DNA of 49,040 bases, taken from Pseudomonadota bacterium. Its GTDB lineage: Bacteria; Pseudomonadota; Gammaproteobacteria; Burkholderiales; JABEVD01. This document shows, in pieces, positions 27,408-37,177 of this stretch. Each line of letters begins with the position of its first letter. Positions within the stretch are counted from its first letter, which is position 1. Below the pieces are notes generated by a model. That model was given only the letters and a program-made list of their open reading frames with translations. It was not told the DNA's origin and searched no databases. The stretch is from positions 1 to 49,040 of the forward strand of contig JAJZRS010000023.1 of assembly GCA_021802545.1 (NCBI GenBank), in the 5' to 3' direction. Position numbers and translations under genes: made by a program.

Positions 27408-28885
27408 GCTCTGTCGGCGCGCTCGATCAGGAAGCGGCACAGCAGCGGCACGGGACGACCGGTGGAACCCTTGTGCCTGCCCGAGCGGTATGCTGTCCCG
27501 GCCACGTCGAGATGAGCCCAGCGGTATTTCTTCGTGAAGCGGGCGAGGAAACAGGCCGCCGTGACGCTGCCGGCCGGCCGGCCGCCGATGTTGCCCATGT
27601 CCGCGAAATTGCTCTTCAGCTGCTCCTGGTATTCGTCCCAGAGCGGCATGCGCCATGCGCGGTCGCGCGCTTTTTCCCCGGCTTCGATGAGTTCGGCTGC
27701 GAGCTTTTCGTCATTGCTGTAGAGGCCTGAGGCGACATGTCCGAGCGCGATCACGCAGGCCCCGGTGAGGGTCGCGACGTCGATCACGGTCTCGGGCTCG
27801 TATTTTTCCGCATAGGTGAGCGCATCGCACAGGATGAGCCTGCCTTCCGCGTCGGTGTTGAGCACTTCGATGGTCTGCCCGGACATGCTGGTGACGATGT
27901 CACCTGGCTTGGTTGCCGAACCGCTGGGCATGTTTTCGCAACTCGGCACGATCGCAACGATGTTGAGCTTGAGCTTCATTTGCGCGGCTGCGCGAATCGT
28001 GCCCAATACGCTCGCGGCCCCGCACATGTCGTACTTCATTTCGTCCATGTCGGCGCCGGGCTTCAGCGAAATACCGCCGGTGTCGAAAGTGATGCCCTTG
28101 CCCACCAGCACGACCGGCTTCTTGCTTTTGGCGGCGCCTTTGTATTCGAGCACGATCAGCTTGGGCGGCTCGACGCTGCCGCGCGTCACCGAAAGGAGTG
28201 AGCCCATGCCGAGTTCCTGCATATCTTCCTTTTCCAGGATGCGCGAATCGAGCTTGTACTCCTTGGCGATGTCGAGCGCCTGGGTAGAAAGATAGGTCGG
28301 CGTGCAGACGTTGCCGGGCAGGTTGCCCAGATCCTTGGCGAGCTTCATCCCCTCTGCAACCGCGATGCCCTGCAGCAGCGCCTCTTCGACGCGCTTTCCC
28401 GACGCATGAAGGTAAATCTTCTTCAGCGCATCCTTCTTCTTTTCAGGCGAGCTCTTCAGCTTGTCGAAATGGTAGAATCCGTCCTTGACGGCGAGCGCCG
28501 CCTGATAGACGTTCCATTCGATGTCGCAATCCTTGACCGGCGTCGAGGTCAGGCAGAAGTATGCGTCCTTCGCGCCCGTTTTTCTGACCGCCTCCAGCGC
28601 TGCATGGATCGCGTCGAGATAGGCTTTTTCCGAGAATTCGGAGGCCTTGCCGAGCCCGACAAGCAGTACGCGTTCGGCGAGCACGCCGGGAACATGGTGA
28701 AGCAGCAGCGTGGAACCTGCTTTGCCTTCCATGTCGCCTTGCTTCAGGATGTCCGAGAGGTAGCCGTTCGAGCATTCGTCGAGCGATTTCGCCAGGTCGG
28801 TGAGCTTGCGCGATTCAAACACCCCGACCACGACGCATCCGGTTTTCTGCTTTTCCGGAAGGGTGGTTTTTATGCTAAATTCCAA
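27404..28885 (-). CDS. pepA: Leucyl aminopeptidase (M17)
   Basis: Two-metal cytosolic aminopeptidase; in E. coli PepA also binds DNA. The M17 signature NTDAEGRL is present, with metal and catalytic blocks [17 protein letters not shown] and [12 protein letters not shown] chose TTG 28885 ([14 protein letters not shown], 493 residues). It has GAGGAG six bases upstream and matches the family N-terminus; the TTG at 28906 would add seven residues with no support. It is divergent from lptF with only 33 bases between starts. Confidence 0.95.
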   Translation of the reverse strand: MEFSIKTTLPEKQKTGCVVVGVFESRKLTDLAKSLDECSNGYLSDILKQGDMEGKAGSTLLLHHVPGVLAERVLLVGLGKASEFSEKAYLDAIHAALEAVRKTGAKDAYFCLTSTPVKDCDIEWNVYQAALAVKDGFYHFDKLKSSPEKKKDALKKIYLHASGKRVEEALLQGIAVAEGMKLAKDLGNLPGNVCTPTYLSTQALDIAKEYKLDSRILEKEDMQELGMGSLLSVTRGSVEPPKLIVLEYKGAAKSKKPVVLVGKGITFDTGGISLKPGADMDEMKYDMCGAASVLGTIRAAAQMKLKLNIVAIVPSCENMPSGSATKPGDIVTSMSGQTIEVLNTDAEGRLILCDALTYAEKYEPETVIDVATLTGACVIALGHVASGLYSNDEKLAAELIEAGEKARDRAWRMPLWDEYQEQLKSNFADMGNIGGRPAGSVTAACFLARFTKKYRWAHLDVAGTAYRSGRHKGSTGRPVPLLCRFLIERADRA

Positions 28886-28918
28886 GTTTATCTCCTCAAG
28901 ACCCAACGTTCGGAGTCA

Positions 28919-30031
28919 ATGACAAATTATCCACGGACTGTCGCCAAAAAGTCAAAGAAGCTGTTCGACGAGAGCGTGCAGCGCGAGCTGTCGAGCAATG
29001 CGCTCGCGGTCTTTTCCGTCCTGGTGGGAATCGTTCTCGTCACGCAGCTGAGCCGACTTCTGGGAGAAGCGGCGAGCGGGACGCTCGCGGCCAAGGGGGT
29101 GGTTGTCCTGCTCGGCTTTTCCGCGCTCAATTACCTGCCCGTGCTGCTGTCCCTGACCCTGTTCATCTCGGTACTGCTGGCCTTGACGAGAAGCTACCAG
29201 GACAGCGAAATGACGGTCTGGTTCGTCAGCGGCATCAGTTTGGCGCGATGGATCAGGCCAGTGCTTTCCTTTTCGCTGCCTTTCATCCTGATCATCGCCA
29301 CCCTGAGCTTCAGCCTGACGCCCTGGGCGATCTCGCAGGGAGACAAGTACAGAAAGCAGCTCGAAAGCCGGGAGGAGGTGGCCAACATCGCTCCGGGGGT
29401 ATTCAGGGAGTCCGCGCAGGCGGACCGCATCTATTTCTTCGAGCAGGGGCAGAAGAGTACGGTGAGCAATATTTTCGTCCAGTCGACACGGAACCACGAG
29501 GTGGGGACCATGGTCGCCAGTTCCGGATTCGAGGAAACGAAGGAAAACGGCGACAAATTCCTGGTGCTGCTGGACGGCACGCGCTATGAGGGGAGGGAAG
29601 GGTATCCCGACTACAGGGTCATGCACTTCAAGCGTTATGCCATGCGCATCGAGGTCGCCAAGGTGAAATCCGGACTGCCCGAGGTCAAGGCGCTCCCGAC
29701 CTCTGTCCTTGTTCAGAACAGGACGCCGACCAACATCGCCGAGCTCGGCTGGCGGGTAGGCATGCCCTTGAGCGCGCTGCTTCTCGCCCTGCTTGCGATT
29801 CCGCTGAGCTTTGTGAACCCGCGCGCCGGGAGATCGCTCAACATCGTCATGGCCATACTTATCTATATGATATACAATAACATATTCAGCATGACCAATG
29901 TGTGGGTGATGCGCCAGAAGGTGGGCTTCTTCTTCGGTCTTTTCGGCGTGCATATCGGGATGGCGCTCGTGCTCCTGACGCTTTTCTATTGGCGTCTTTC
30001 CGTCTCGTCCATGTTCAGGTGGAGAAGATGA
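28919..30031 (+). CDS. lptF: LPS export permease LptF
   Basis: Inner-membrane subunit of the LptB2FG transporter that lifts lipopolysaccharide towards LptC. It has 370 residues with six membrane segments, three on each side of a periplasmic jellyroll domain (about 130-270). SVQRELSSNALAVFSVLVGI is the typical start region, and LRSYQDSEMTVWF-like and IPLSFVNPRAGRS segments are conserved. GGAG lies three bases before ATG 28919. It overlaps lptG by four bases, as usual for this pair. Confidence 0.94.
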   Translation: MTNYPRTVAKKSKKLFDESVQRELSSNALAVFSVLVGIVLVTQLSRLLGEAASGTLAAKGVVVLLGFSALNYLPVLLSLTLFISVLLALTRSYQDSEMTVWFVSGISLARWIRPVLSFSLPFILIIATLSFSLTPWAISQGDKYRKQLESREEVANIAPGVFRESAQADRIYFFEQGQKSTVSNIFVQSTRNHEVGTMVASSGFEETKENGDKFLVLLDGTRYEGREGYPDYRVMHFKRYAMRIEVAKVKSGLPEVKALPTSVLVQNRTPTNIAELGWRVGMPLSALLLALLAIPLSFVNPRAGRSLNIVMAILIYMIYNNIFSMTNVWVMRQKVGFFFGLFGVHIGMALVLLTLFYWRLSVSSMFRWRR

Positions 30032-31101
30032 AGGTCATTCAACGCTATCTCGCCAGACAGATTTTTGCGAGCACCTTGCTGGTATTTTCGGCGCTGCTCG
30101 TGCTGTTCACTTTCCTCGATCTCATTCATGAGCTGAACGACATCGGGATAGGCAATTACCATCTGCTCTACGCTTTCGCCTACGTGCTGCTCGGCATTCC
30201 GGGACATGTCTACGAACTGTTTCCCATTGCCGCGTTGATCGGCACCATTTTCGCGCTTTCCCATCTCGGAGCGAATTCGGAGATCACCGTGATGCGCGTC
30301 TCGGGCATGTCGAGCACGGACATGGCCGGATTTCTCTTCAAGATCGGCCTGGTTTTCGTCGCGCTGACCTTCGTTTTCGGCGAAGTGCTGGCGCCCATGA
30401 GCGATGCGGCAGCCCAGAAGCTCAGGCTCAAGGCGACGAAGAGCGTGGTCGCGCAGGCATTCAGGTCGGGGCTATGGGTCAAGGACGAGGCCAGCTTCAT
30501 CAATGTGCGCGAAGTGCTGCCCGATGCAACGCTTATGCACGTGCGGGTGTTCGAATTCGACGCGAGGCACGAGCTCAAGTCGATCAGCTTTGCCAGGGAA
30601 GGCACCTACAAGGGCAACAATCTGTGGATGCTGTCGGGCGTGGTCAGGACGAATTTCGGCAGCGGCGGGGTCACCGTCTCGAGCATTCCGGACTACATGT
30701 GGAAATCGGTGCTGACGCCAGACCTGCTCAGCGTGCTGCTGATTTTTCCAGAGCACATGTCCATCCTGACATTGCACCATTACATCGATCATCTGGTTGA
30801 AAACAGGCAGCAGGCGACGCGCTACCAGATCGCTTTCTGGACGAAGTTCGTCTATCCGTTTGCCGTGCTCGTGATGATGCTGATCGCGCTGCCTTTCGCG
30901 TACCACAGGCGGCGCCAGGGCGGAATCAGCGCCAAGATCGTGACAGGCATCATGATCGGCCTGGTGTTCTACCTGATGAACCAGCTTTCCGCGCGCATCG
31001 GCCTCATCAACGACTGGCCGCCTTTCATGAGCGCAGCCATGCCGACGATGGCCTTCTTTATTTTGGCTGTGGCAACGCTGTGGTGGGTTGAGCGGCGCTA
31101 G
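30028..31101 (+). CDS. lptG: LPS export permease LptG
   Basis: Partner of LptF in the inner-membrane LPS extractor. It has 357 residues and the same six-segment plus periplasmic jellyroll layout. MKVIQRYLARQIFASTLLVF and GANSEITVMRVSGMS are family hallmarks. GAGAAG precedes the ATG. The last 44 bases overlap the convergent DUF3106 gene, the longest tail overlap in the window. Confidence 0.95.
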   Translation: MKVIQRYLARQIFASTLLVFSALLVLFTFLDLIHELNDIGIGNYHLLYAFAYVLLGIPGHVYELFPIAALIGTIFALSHLGANSEITVMRVSGMSSTDMAGFLFKIGLVFVALTFVFGEVLAPMSDAAAQKLRLKATKSVVAQAFRSGLWVKDEASFINVREVLPDATLMHVRVFEFDARHELKSISFAREGTYKGNNLWMLSGVVRTNFGSGGVTVSSIPDYMWKSVLTPDLLSVLLIFPEHMSILTLHHYIDHLVENRQQATRYQIAFWTKFVYPFAVLVMMLIALPFAYHRRRQGGISAKIVTGIMIGLVFYLMNQLSARIGLINDWPPFMSAAMPTMAFFILAVATLWWVERR

Positions 31102-31492
31102 CTGGAAGCGGCCGGCGGCGCTTGGTCCCCTCGAATTGCCTGTATCTCAGCCATTTTTGCCTGACCGCGCGGCGCTCTTCCGGGGGGAGCTTCTTGAGGT
31201 TCCTGAAATTTTGCCTCGCTTGCATGCGCTCTTCGGGCGTGAGCTTGCTCCATTCGGCAAGCCTGGACTGAATACGCTTTTGCTGGATCGGGGAAAGCTG
31301 GGGGAAGCGCCTGGCCACCCCGAGAAGCTTCTTTTTCTGGAATTCGGGGAACTGGTTCCATTGTCCGGCGAGCGGCGCGAGAACGGCGCGCTGCTGCGGA
31401 CTCAGCTGATCCCATTGCGGCATTTTCTGCGCCGCGGCGAGAAGGGGTAAAAGGAGCAGAAGCGAAATTACCGATCTGAACGTTTTAGCCAT
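31058..31492 (-). CDS. DUF3106 family secreted protein with 18-residue repeats
   Basis: Predicted periplasmic protein of 144 residues: a signal peptide or anchor at about 1-21 (SLLLLLPLLAAA), then an all-helical basic body and a Pro-rich tail. Residues 26-115 divide exactly into five 18-residue units: QWDQLSPQQRAVLAPLAG, QWNQFPEFQKKKLLGVAR, RFPQLSPIQQKRIQSRLA, EWSKLTPEERMQARQNFR, NLKKLPPEERRAVRQKWL. The recurring L-S/T-P-E/Q-x-R motif recalls the LTxxQ motifs of periplasmic stress sensors such as CpxP and Spy, though homology is not shown. It overlaps the DUF3619 gene by 25 bases. A periplasmic sensor or chaperone role for the upstream sigma factor system is a hypothesis. Confidence 0.85.
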   Translation of the reverse strand: MAKTFRSVISLLLLLPLLAAAQKMPQWDQLSPQQRAVLAPLAGQWNQFPEFQKKKLLGVARRFPQLSPIQQKRIQSRLAEWSKLTPEERMQARQNFRNLKKLPPEERRAVRQKWLRYRQFEGTKRRRPLPASAAQPTTALPQPK

Positions 31493-31824
31493 GAATCGAA
31501 AAATTTCTGATCAGTGTAGGCGGGGACGGGCAGATCGTCCGAAAGCAGGGCTGCATCGTCATTCGCATCCGGCGCAGGGCTTTCGTTTTTCATCGTGCCC
31601 CAGTAGAGGATGGCGCACAGTCCCAGGATGAGTGCTGCAGTGGGCAGCCAAACGCTGATCCTTGGGTGATGGAAGTGGAACAGGCCGTGCCCCTCGATGG
31701 CAAGTGCATGCGCGCTGTATCGGGAAAGCGCGTTTTTCCGCGCAGCCTGCAGGTCTTCGAGCGTCTTTTCGTCGATTCTTTCGAGCCCTGCATCAAGATA
31801 TGCCTTTATTTTTTCTGAGTTCAC
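31468..31824 (-). CDS. DUF3619 family single-span membrane protein
   Basis: Protein of 118 residues: an N-terminal helical cytoplasmic part (1-55), one membrane helix at about 57-76 (ISVWLPTAALILGLCAILYW) and an acidic periplasmic tail. A histidine cluster, GHGLFHFHH at 45-53, lies just before the membrane. The topology and its position directly after a sigma factor gene (four-base overlap) resemble an anti-sigma factor. No recognised anti-sigma domain is evident, so this is inference. The gene is conserved next to this sigma factor in betaproteobacteria. Confidence 0.85.
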   Translation of the reverse strand: MNSEKIKAYLDAGLERIDEKTLEDLQAARKNALSRYSAHALAIEGHGLFHFHHPRISVWLPTAALILGLCAILYWGTMKNESPAPDANDDAALLSDDLPVPAYTDQKFFDSWLKRSDR

Positions 31825-32375
31825 AATTCAATCCCCTTGGATTTCAGGAATGCTGCGATGGCATGCGTGGCCCTGGAACAATGCGTTTTCACGCTCCCCT
31901 CGGAGCAGCCCATCACCGCCGCCGTTTCGGCGACATCCATCTCTTCCCAATAACGCAGCAGGAAGGCTTGGCGTTGACGCGCGGGCAAAGATTCTATGGC
32001 CTGCTCGATATGCTTGACGACCTGCGAGCGCTCGAGCATTTCCATAGGGCCATCGGCGGGCAGCGTCTCGCGCGTGTCGAGCAATTCGAGGGGATCTGTG
32101 TCTTCTTCGAGGCTGAACGAAGAGAGGATCGTCGTCCAGAGCGTTCTGACCTTCTGTCTGCGGAAATAATCTTTGATCGCATTTTGCAAAATGCGCTGAA
32201 AAAGCATGGGGAATTCTTCGGCAGGCCTGCCGGAATATTTCTCGGCAAGCTTCAGCATCGCATCCTGGACGACGTCTAGCGCGCCATGCTCGTCCCGCAC
32301 CGCGTAAACGGCCTGCTTGAAGGCGCGCCGCTCAATGTTGGACAAGAACAGGGAGAGTTCCTGATAGGTGGCCAG
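31821..32375 (-). CDS. ECF-like sigma-70 family RNA polymerase sigma factor
   Basis: Alternative sigma factor of 184 residues with the proposed start. Region 2 contains ALDVVQDAMLKLAEKY and QRILQNAIKDYFRRQKVR. Region 4 has the helix-turn-helix VAETAAVMGCSEGSVKTHCS. No ATG lies upstream of the conserved ERRAFKQAVYAVRDEHGALD. TTG 32345 would cut the N-terminus. CTG 32375 gives MATYQELSLFLSNIERRAF, like other members of this group, and has AAGGG eight bases before it. Target promoters are unknown. Its own leader is AT-rich, with TAAAAT boxes but no clear -35. It heads a three-gene operon with DUF3619 and DUF3106. Confidence 0.88.
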   Translation of the reverse strand: MATYQELSLFLSNIERRAFKQAVYAVRDEHGALDVVQDAMLKLAEKYSGRPAEEFPMLFQRILQNAIKDYFRRQKVRTLWTTILSSFSLEEDTDPLELLDTRETLPADGPMEMLERSQVVKHIEQAIESLPARQRQAFLLRYWEEMDVAETAAVMGCSEGSVKTHCSRATHAIAAFLKSKGIEL

Positions 32376-32467
32376 CTTTTCAACCCTTGTAGCGTTTCAT
32401 CATTGGACCCATTTTAGCAATTTTTCATTTTAATCAGTGCATTTTTTTCCTAGCGATTCTGTCGGAC

Positions 32468-32496
32468 TTGACCAAAAGCGTGGCAAACGTTACTGT
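32468..32496 (+). promoter_or_regulatory. Probable ilvB operon promoter
   Basis: TTGACC at 32468-32473 (five of six) and TACTGT at 32491-32496 (three of six) are spaced by 17 bases, with the start near 32503 and a leader of about 34 bases. I saw no branched-chain-rich leader peptide or attenuator hairpin in this short leader, so classical attenuation looks unlikely. Confidence 0.45.
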
Positions 32497-32536
32497 TCCA
32501 TGTTCTGCATTCAACAATTTGGCTCAAGGTAATCAT

Positions 32537-34234
32537 ATGGAATTGACAGGCGCGGAAATCGTGCTGCGCTGCCTCCAGGAAGAGGGCGTCGAGCATGTTT
32601 TCGGGTATCCTGGTGGAGCGGTGCTGTTCATCTACGATGAATTTTTCAAGCAGGACAAGGTCAAGCATATCCTGACCCGTCACGAACAGGGGGCGGTGCA
32701 TGCGGCCGACGGCTATTCACGCTCGACCAAGAAGGTTGGCGTGGCTCTGGTGACTTCCGGGCCGGGAGCGACCAACGCGGTGACCGGAATCGCAACCGCG
32801 TACATGGATTCCATTCCGATGGTCATCATCAGCGGGCAGGTACCGACGCCGGCCATCGGGCAGGATGCCTTCCAGGAGGTCGACACGGTGGGCATCACCC
32901 GTCCGTGCGTCAAGCACAATTTCCTGGTGAAGGACGTGAAGGACATCGCGCCGACCATCAAGATGGCCTTCTATCTCGCGAGCACGGGCCGTCCGGGCCC
33001 AGTGCTCGTCGACATCCCGAAGGACATCACGCAGCACAAGACGGAGTTCGTCTATCCTGAATCGGTCAGCCTGCGCTCCTACAACCCGGTGACCAAGGGG
33101 CATCCGGGACAGATCAGGCGCGCGATCCAGCTGATCCTGGAGGCGAAGCGTCCCATGGTCTATGCGGGCGGCGGGGTCACTCTGAGCAATGCGGCCGAGG
33201 AGCTTGCCGAATTCGTGAGGCTGATGGGCTTTCCCTGCACCAATACGCTGATGGGGCTGGGCGGCTACCCGGCGACGGACAATCAGTTTCTGGGCATGCT
33301 GGGCATGCACGGCACCTACGAAGCCAACATGGCGATGCAGGAATGCGACGTATTGATCGCGATCGGCGCGCGTTTCGACGACCGCGTGATCGGCAATCCT
33401 GACCATTTCTTCAGTTCGTCCCGCAAGATCATCCACATCGACATCGACCCGTCTTCGATCTCCAAGCGCGTCAAGGTCGACGTGCCAATCGTCGGAAACG
33501 TCAAGGACGTGCTGCAGGAAATGCTCAAGGCGCTGAATTCGAGCCGGGAGCATGTCGATTCTGCTGCACTGGATGCCTGGTGGAAGCAGATCGAGGAATG
33601 GAGAAGCCGCGACTGCCTGAAATACGACAGGAAGAGCGCGCTGATCAAGCCTCAGATGGTGGTCGAGAAGCTTTTCGAAGTGACCGGGGGGGACGCGTTC
33701 GTCACGTCAGACGTGGGGCAGCACCAGATGTGGGCCGCGCAGTTCTACAAATTCGACAAGCCGAGGCGCTGGATCAATTCGGGCGGGCTCGGCACCATGG
33801 GATTCGGCCTGCCGGCAGCCATGGGCGTGCAGATCGCCAATCCGGGCGCCAAGGTTGCCTGCGTGACGGGCGAGGGGAGCATCCAGATGTGCATCCAGGA
33901 GCTTTCCACATGCAAGCAGTACCATCTGCCCATCAAGGTCATTGCGCTCAACAACCGTTATCTCGGCATGGTGAGGCAATGGCAGGAATTCTTCCACGGC
34001 AACCGCTATTCCGAGTCGTACATGGACGCGCTGCCCGATTTCGTGAAACTGGCCGAGGCCTACGGCCACATCGGCATGCGCATCGAGAAGCCCGAGGACG
34101 TGGAAGGGGCGCTGAAGGAAGCGTTTTCTTTGCAGGACAGGTTCGTCTTCATGGATTTCGTCACCGATCAGACGGAGAACGTCTTTCCCATGGTCCCGGG
34201 CGGCAAGGGGCTCAACGAGATGATCCTGGTTTGA
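32537..34234 (+). CDS. ilvB: Acetolactate synthase large subunit
   Basis: TPP-dependent catalytic subunit (565 residues) forming acetolactate or acetohydroxybutyrate, the first common step for valine, leucine and isoleucine. The start is MELTGAEIVLRCLQEEGVE with AAGG upstream. The catalytic glutamate lies in TRHEQGAVHAADGYSR. The cofactor motif begins GEGSIQMCIQELSTC and closes at ALNN, with Glu in place of the more common Asp. It heads ilvB-ilvN-ilvC, seven bases before ilvN. Confidence 0.97.
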   Translation: MELTGAEIVLRCLQEEGVEHVFGYPGGAVLFIYDEFFKQDKVKHILTRHEQGAVHAADGYSRSTKKVGVALVTSGPGATNAVTGIATAYMDSIPMVIISGQVPTPAIGQDAFQEVDTVGITRPCVKHNFLVKDVKDIAPTIKMAFYLASTGRPGPVLVDIPKDITQHKTEFVYPESVSLRSYNPVTKGHPGQIRRAIQLILEAKRPMVYAGGGVTLSNAAEELAEFVRLMGFPCTNTLMGLGGYPATDNQFLGMLGMHGTYEANMAMQECDVLIAIGARFDDRVIGNPDHFFSSSRKIIHIDIDPSSISKRVKVDVPIVGNVKDVLQEMLKALNSSREHVDSAALDAWWKQIEEWRSRDCLKYDRKSALIKPQMVVEKLFEVTGGDAFVTSDVGQHQMWAAQFYKFDKPRRWINSGGLGTMGFGLPAAMGVQIANPGAKVACVTGEGSIQMCIQELSTCKQYHLPIKVIALNNRYLGMVRQWQEFFHGNRYSESYMDALPDFVKLAEAYGHIGMRIEKPEDVEGALKEAFSLQDRFVFMDFVTDQTENVFPMVPGGKGLNEMILV

Positions 34235-34241
34235 GGTCGAC

Positions 34242-35770
<1,529 letters not shown>

Positions 35771-35774
35771 TTGA

Positions 35775-36419
35775 ATGAAGCGCTATCCCCATCCCATCAT
35801 CGCGAAGGAAGGCTGGCATTATCTTGCGGTGATGGTCGGTTCTTCCATGCTGGTAACCTGGGGCGTCGGATGGGCCTTCGCTTCCCCTTTCTGGATCGCG
35901 AGCCTGTTCGTCCTCCAGTTCTTCAGGGATCCGGGAAGGGCCGTACCAAACAATCCGGATGCGGTATTGTCACCCGCCGACGGCAGGATCGTGGCCGTAG
36001 AAAAGGTGAATGATCCTTATCTCGACCGGGAAGCGGTGAAGGTCAGCGTCTTCATGAACGTCTTCAACGTTCATTCGAACAGGAGCCCGGTCGACGGGGA
36101 AGTGAAGGGGATCTGGTACTTCCCCGGAAAGTTCGTCAATGCCGATCTCGACAAGGCTTCCCTGGAAAACGAGCGGAACGCCGTCTGGATCAGGACGCCT
36201 GACGGAATAGACGTCACGTCCGTGCAGGTCGCGGGGCTCATCGCAAGAAGGATTTTGTGCTACGTGAAGGAGGGCCAGCAGCTGGCACGTGGACAGCGCT
36301 ACGGCTTCATCCGCTTCGGCTCACGGGTCGATGTCTATCTTCCTGCGGACACCCGGATCAAGGTCGGCATCGGCGACAAGGTCTATGCCACGGAATCCAT
36401 CCTCGCCGAACTCAAATGA
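35775..36419 (+). CDS. psd: Phosphatidylserine decarboxylase (short type)
   Basis: Membrane-associated proenzyme (214 residues) that makes phosphatidylethanolamine. It is the short form with N-terminal hydrophobic segments (about 15-48). Conserved blocks are [19 protein letters not shown] and [12 protein letters not shown]. The self-cleavage site is G182-S183 in RFGSRVD, where the serine becomes the pyruvoyl group. Its stop overlaps the pssA start, placing both phosphatidylethanolamine steps together. Confidence 0.95.
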   Translation: MKRYPHPIIAKEGWHYLAVMVGSSMLVTWGVGWAFASPFWIASLFVLQFFRDPGRAVPNNPDAVLSPADGRIVAVEKVNDPYLDREAVKVSVFMNVFNVHSNRSPVDGEVKGIWYFPGKFVNADLDKASLENERNAVWIRTPDGIDVTSVQVAGLIARRILCYVKEGQQLARGQRYGFIRFGSRVDVYLPADTRIKVGIGDKVYATESILAELK

Positions 36420-37177
36420 ATTCCGAATACCCAGAGTCCGACCTGCTTCCGGTTAAACCCCGCAGGCGCGGCATCTATCTGCTGCCCAATCTGTTCACCA
36501 CGGCAGCGCTTTTCGCCGGATTCTATGCCATCGTCCAGGCGATGAACGGCCATTTCGAGCGCGCCGCCATCGCCATTTTCGTGGCCATGATCTTCGACGG
36601 GCTGGACGGCAGGGTGGCCAGGCTCACCCATACTCAAAGCGCCTTCGGCGCGGAGTACGACAGCCTTTCCGACATGGTCTCCTTCGGGGTCGCGCCTGCG
36701 CTGGTGGTCTACGAATGGGCGCTCAAGGGGCTGGGCAAGCTCGGATGGGTCGCAGCCTTCATTTATTGCGCTGCCGCAGCGATGCGGCTCGCCCGCTTCA
36801 ATACCCAGATGGACGTCGTCGACAAGCGCTACTTCCAGGGCCTGCCCAGCCCTTCTGCTGCAGCCCTGGTGGCGGGACTCGTCTGGCTGATGCTCGATTT
36901 CGAGGTGAAGGGCGGGGACGTCAGATTCATCTCCTGGCTGGTGACGGTTTTCGCCGGGCTCACCATGATCAGCAACATTCCCTTCTACAGCTTCAAGGAT
37001 CTGAATTTCAGGAAGAGCGTGCCTTTCATCGCGCTTTTCTTCTTCCTTCTTGTGTTCGTGCTGCTGACCAGCGCCCCGGCGAAGGTGCTCTTCGCGATAT
37101 TTCTGAGTTATTCCTTCTCGGGCTACGTGCTCTGGTTCTGGAAGCGCAGGAAAGGAGAAAAACATGAAGAAGGATAA
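36416..37177 (+). CDS. pssA: CDP-diacylglycerol-serine O-phosphatidyltransferase
   Basis: Integral membrane enzyme (253 residues) making phosphatidylserine from CDP-diacylglycerol and serine; it supplies Psd. The CDP-alcohol phosphotransferase signature reads [14 protein letters not shown], then G and two spaced aspartates in [10 protein letters not shown]. About seven membrane helices are predicted. ATG 36416 overlaps psd by four bases, and the end overlaps leuA by 14. Confidence 0.95.
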   Translation: MNSEYPESDLLPVKPRRRGIYLLPNLFTTAALFAGFYAIVQAMNGHFERAAIAIFVAMIFDGLDGRVARLTHTQSAFGAEYDSLSDMVSFGVAPALVVYEWALKGLGKLGWVAAFIYCAAAAMRLARFNTQMDVVDKRYFQGLPSPSAAALVAGLVWLMLDFEVKGGDVRFISWLVTVFAGLTMISNIPFYSFKDLNFRKSVPFIALFFFLLVFVLLTSAPAKVLFAIFLSYSFSGYVLWFWKRRKGEKHEEG

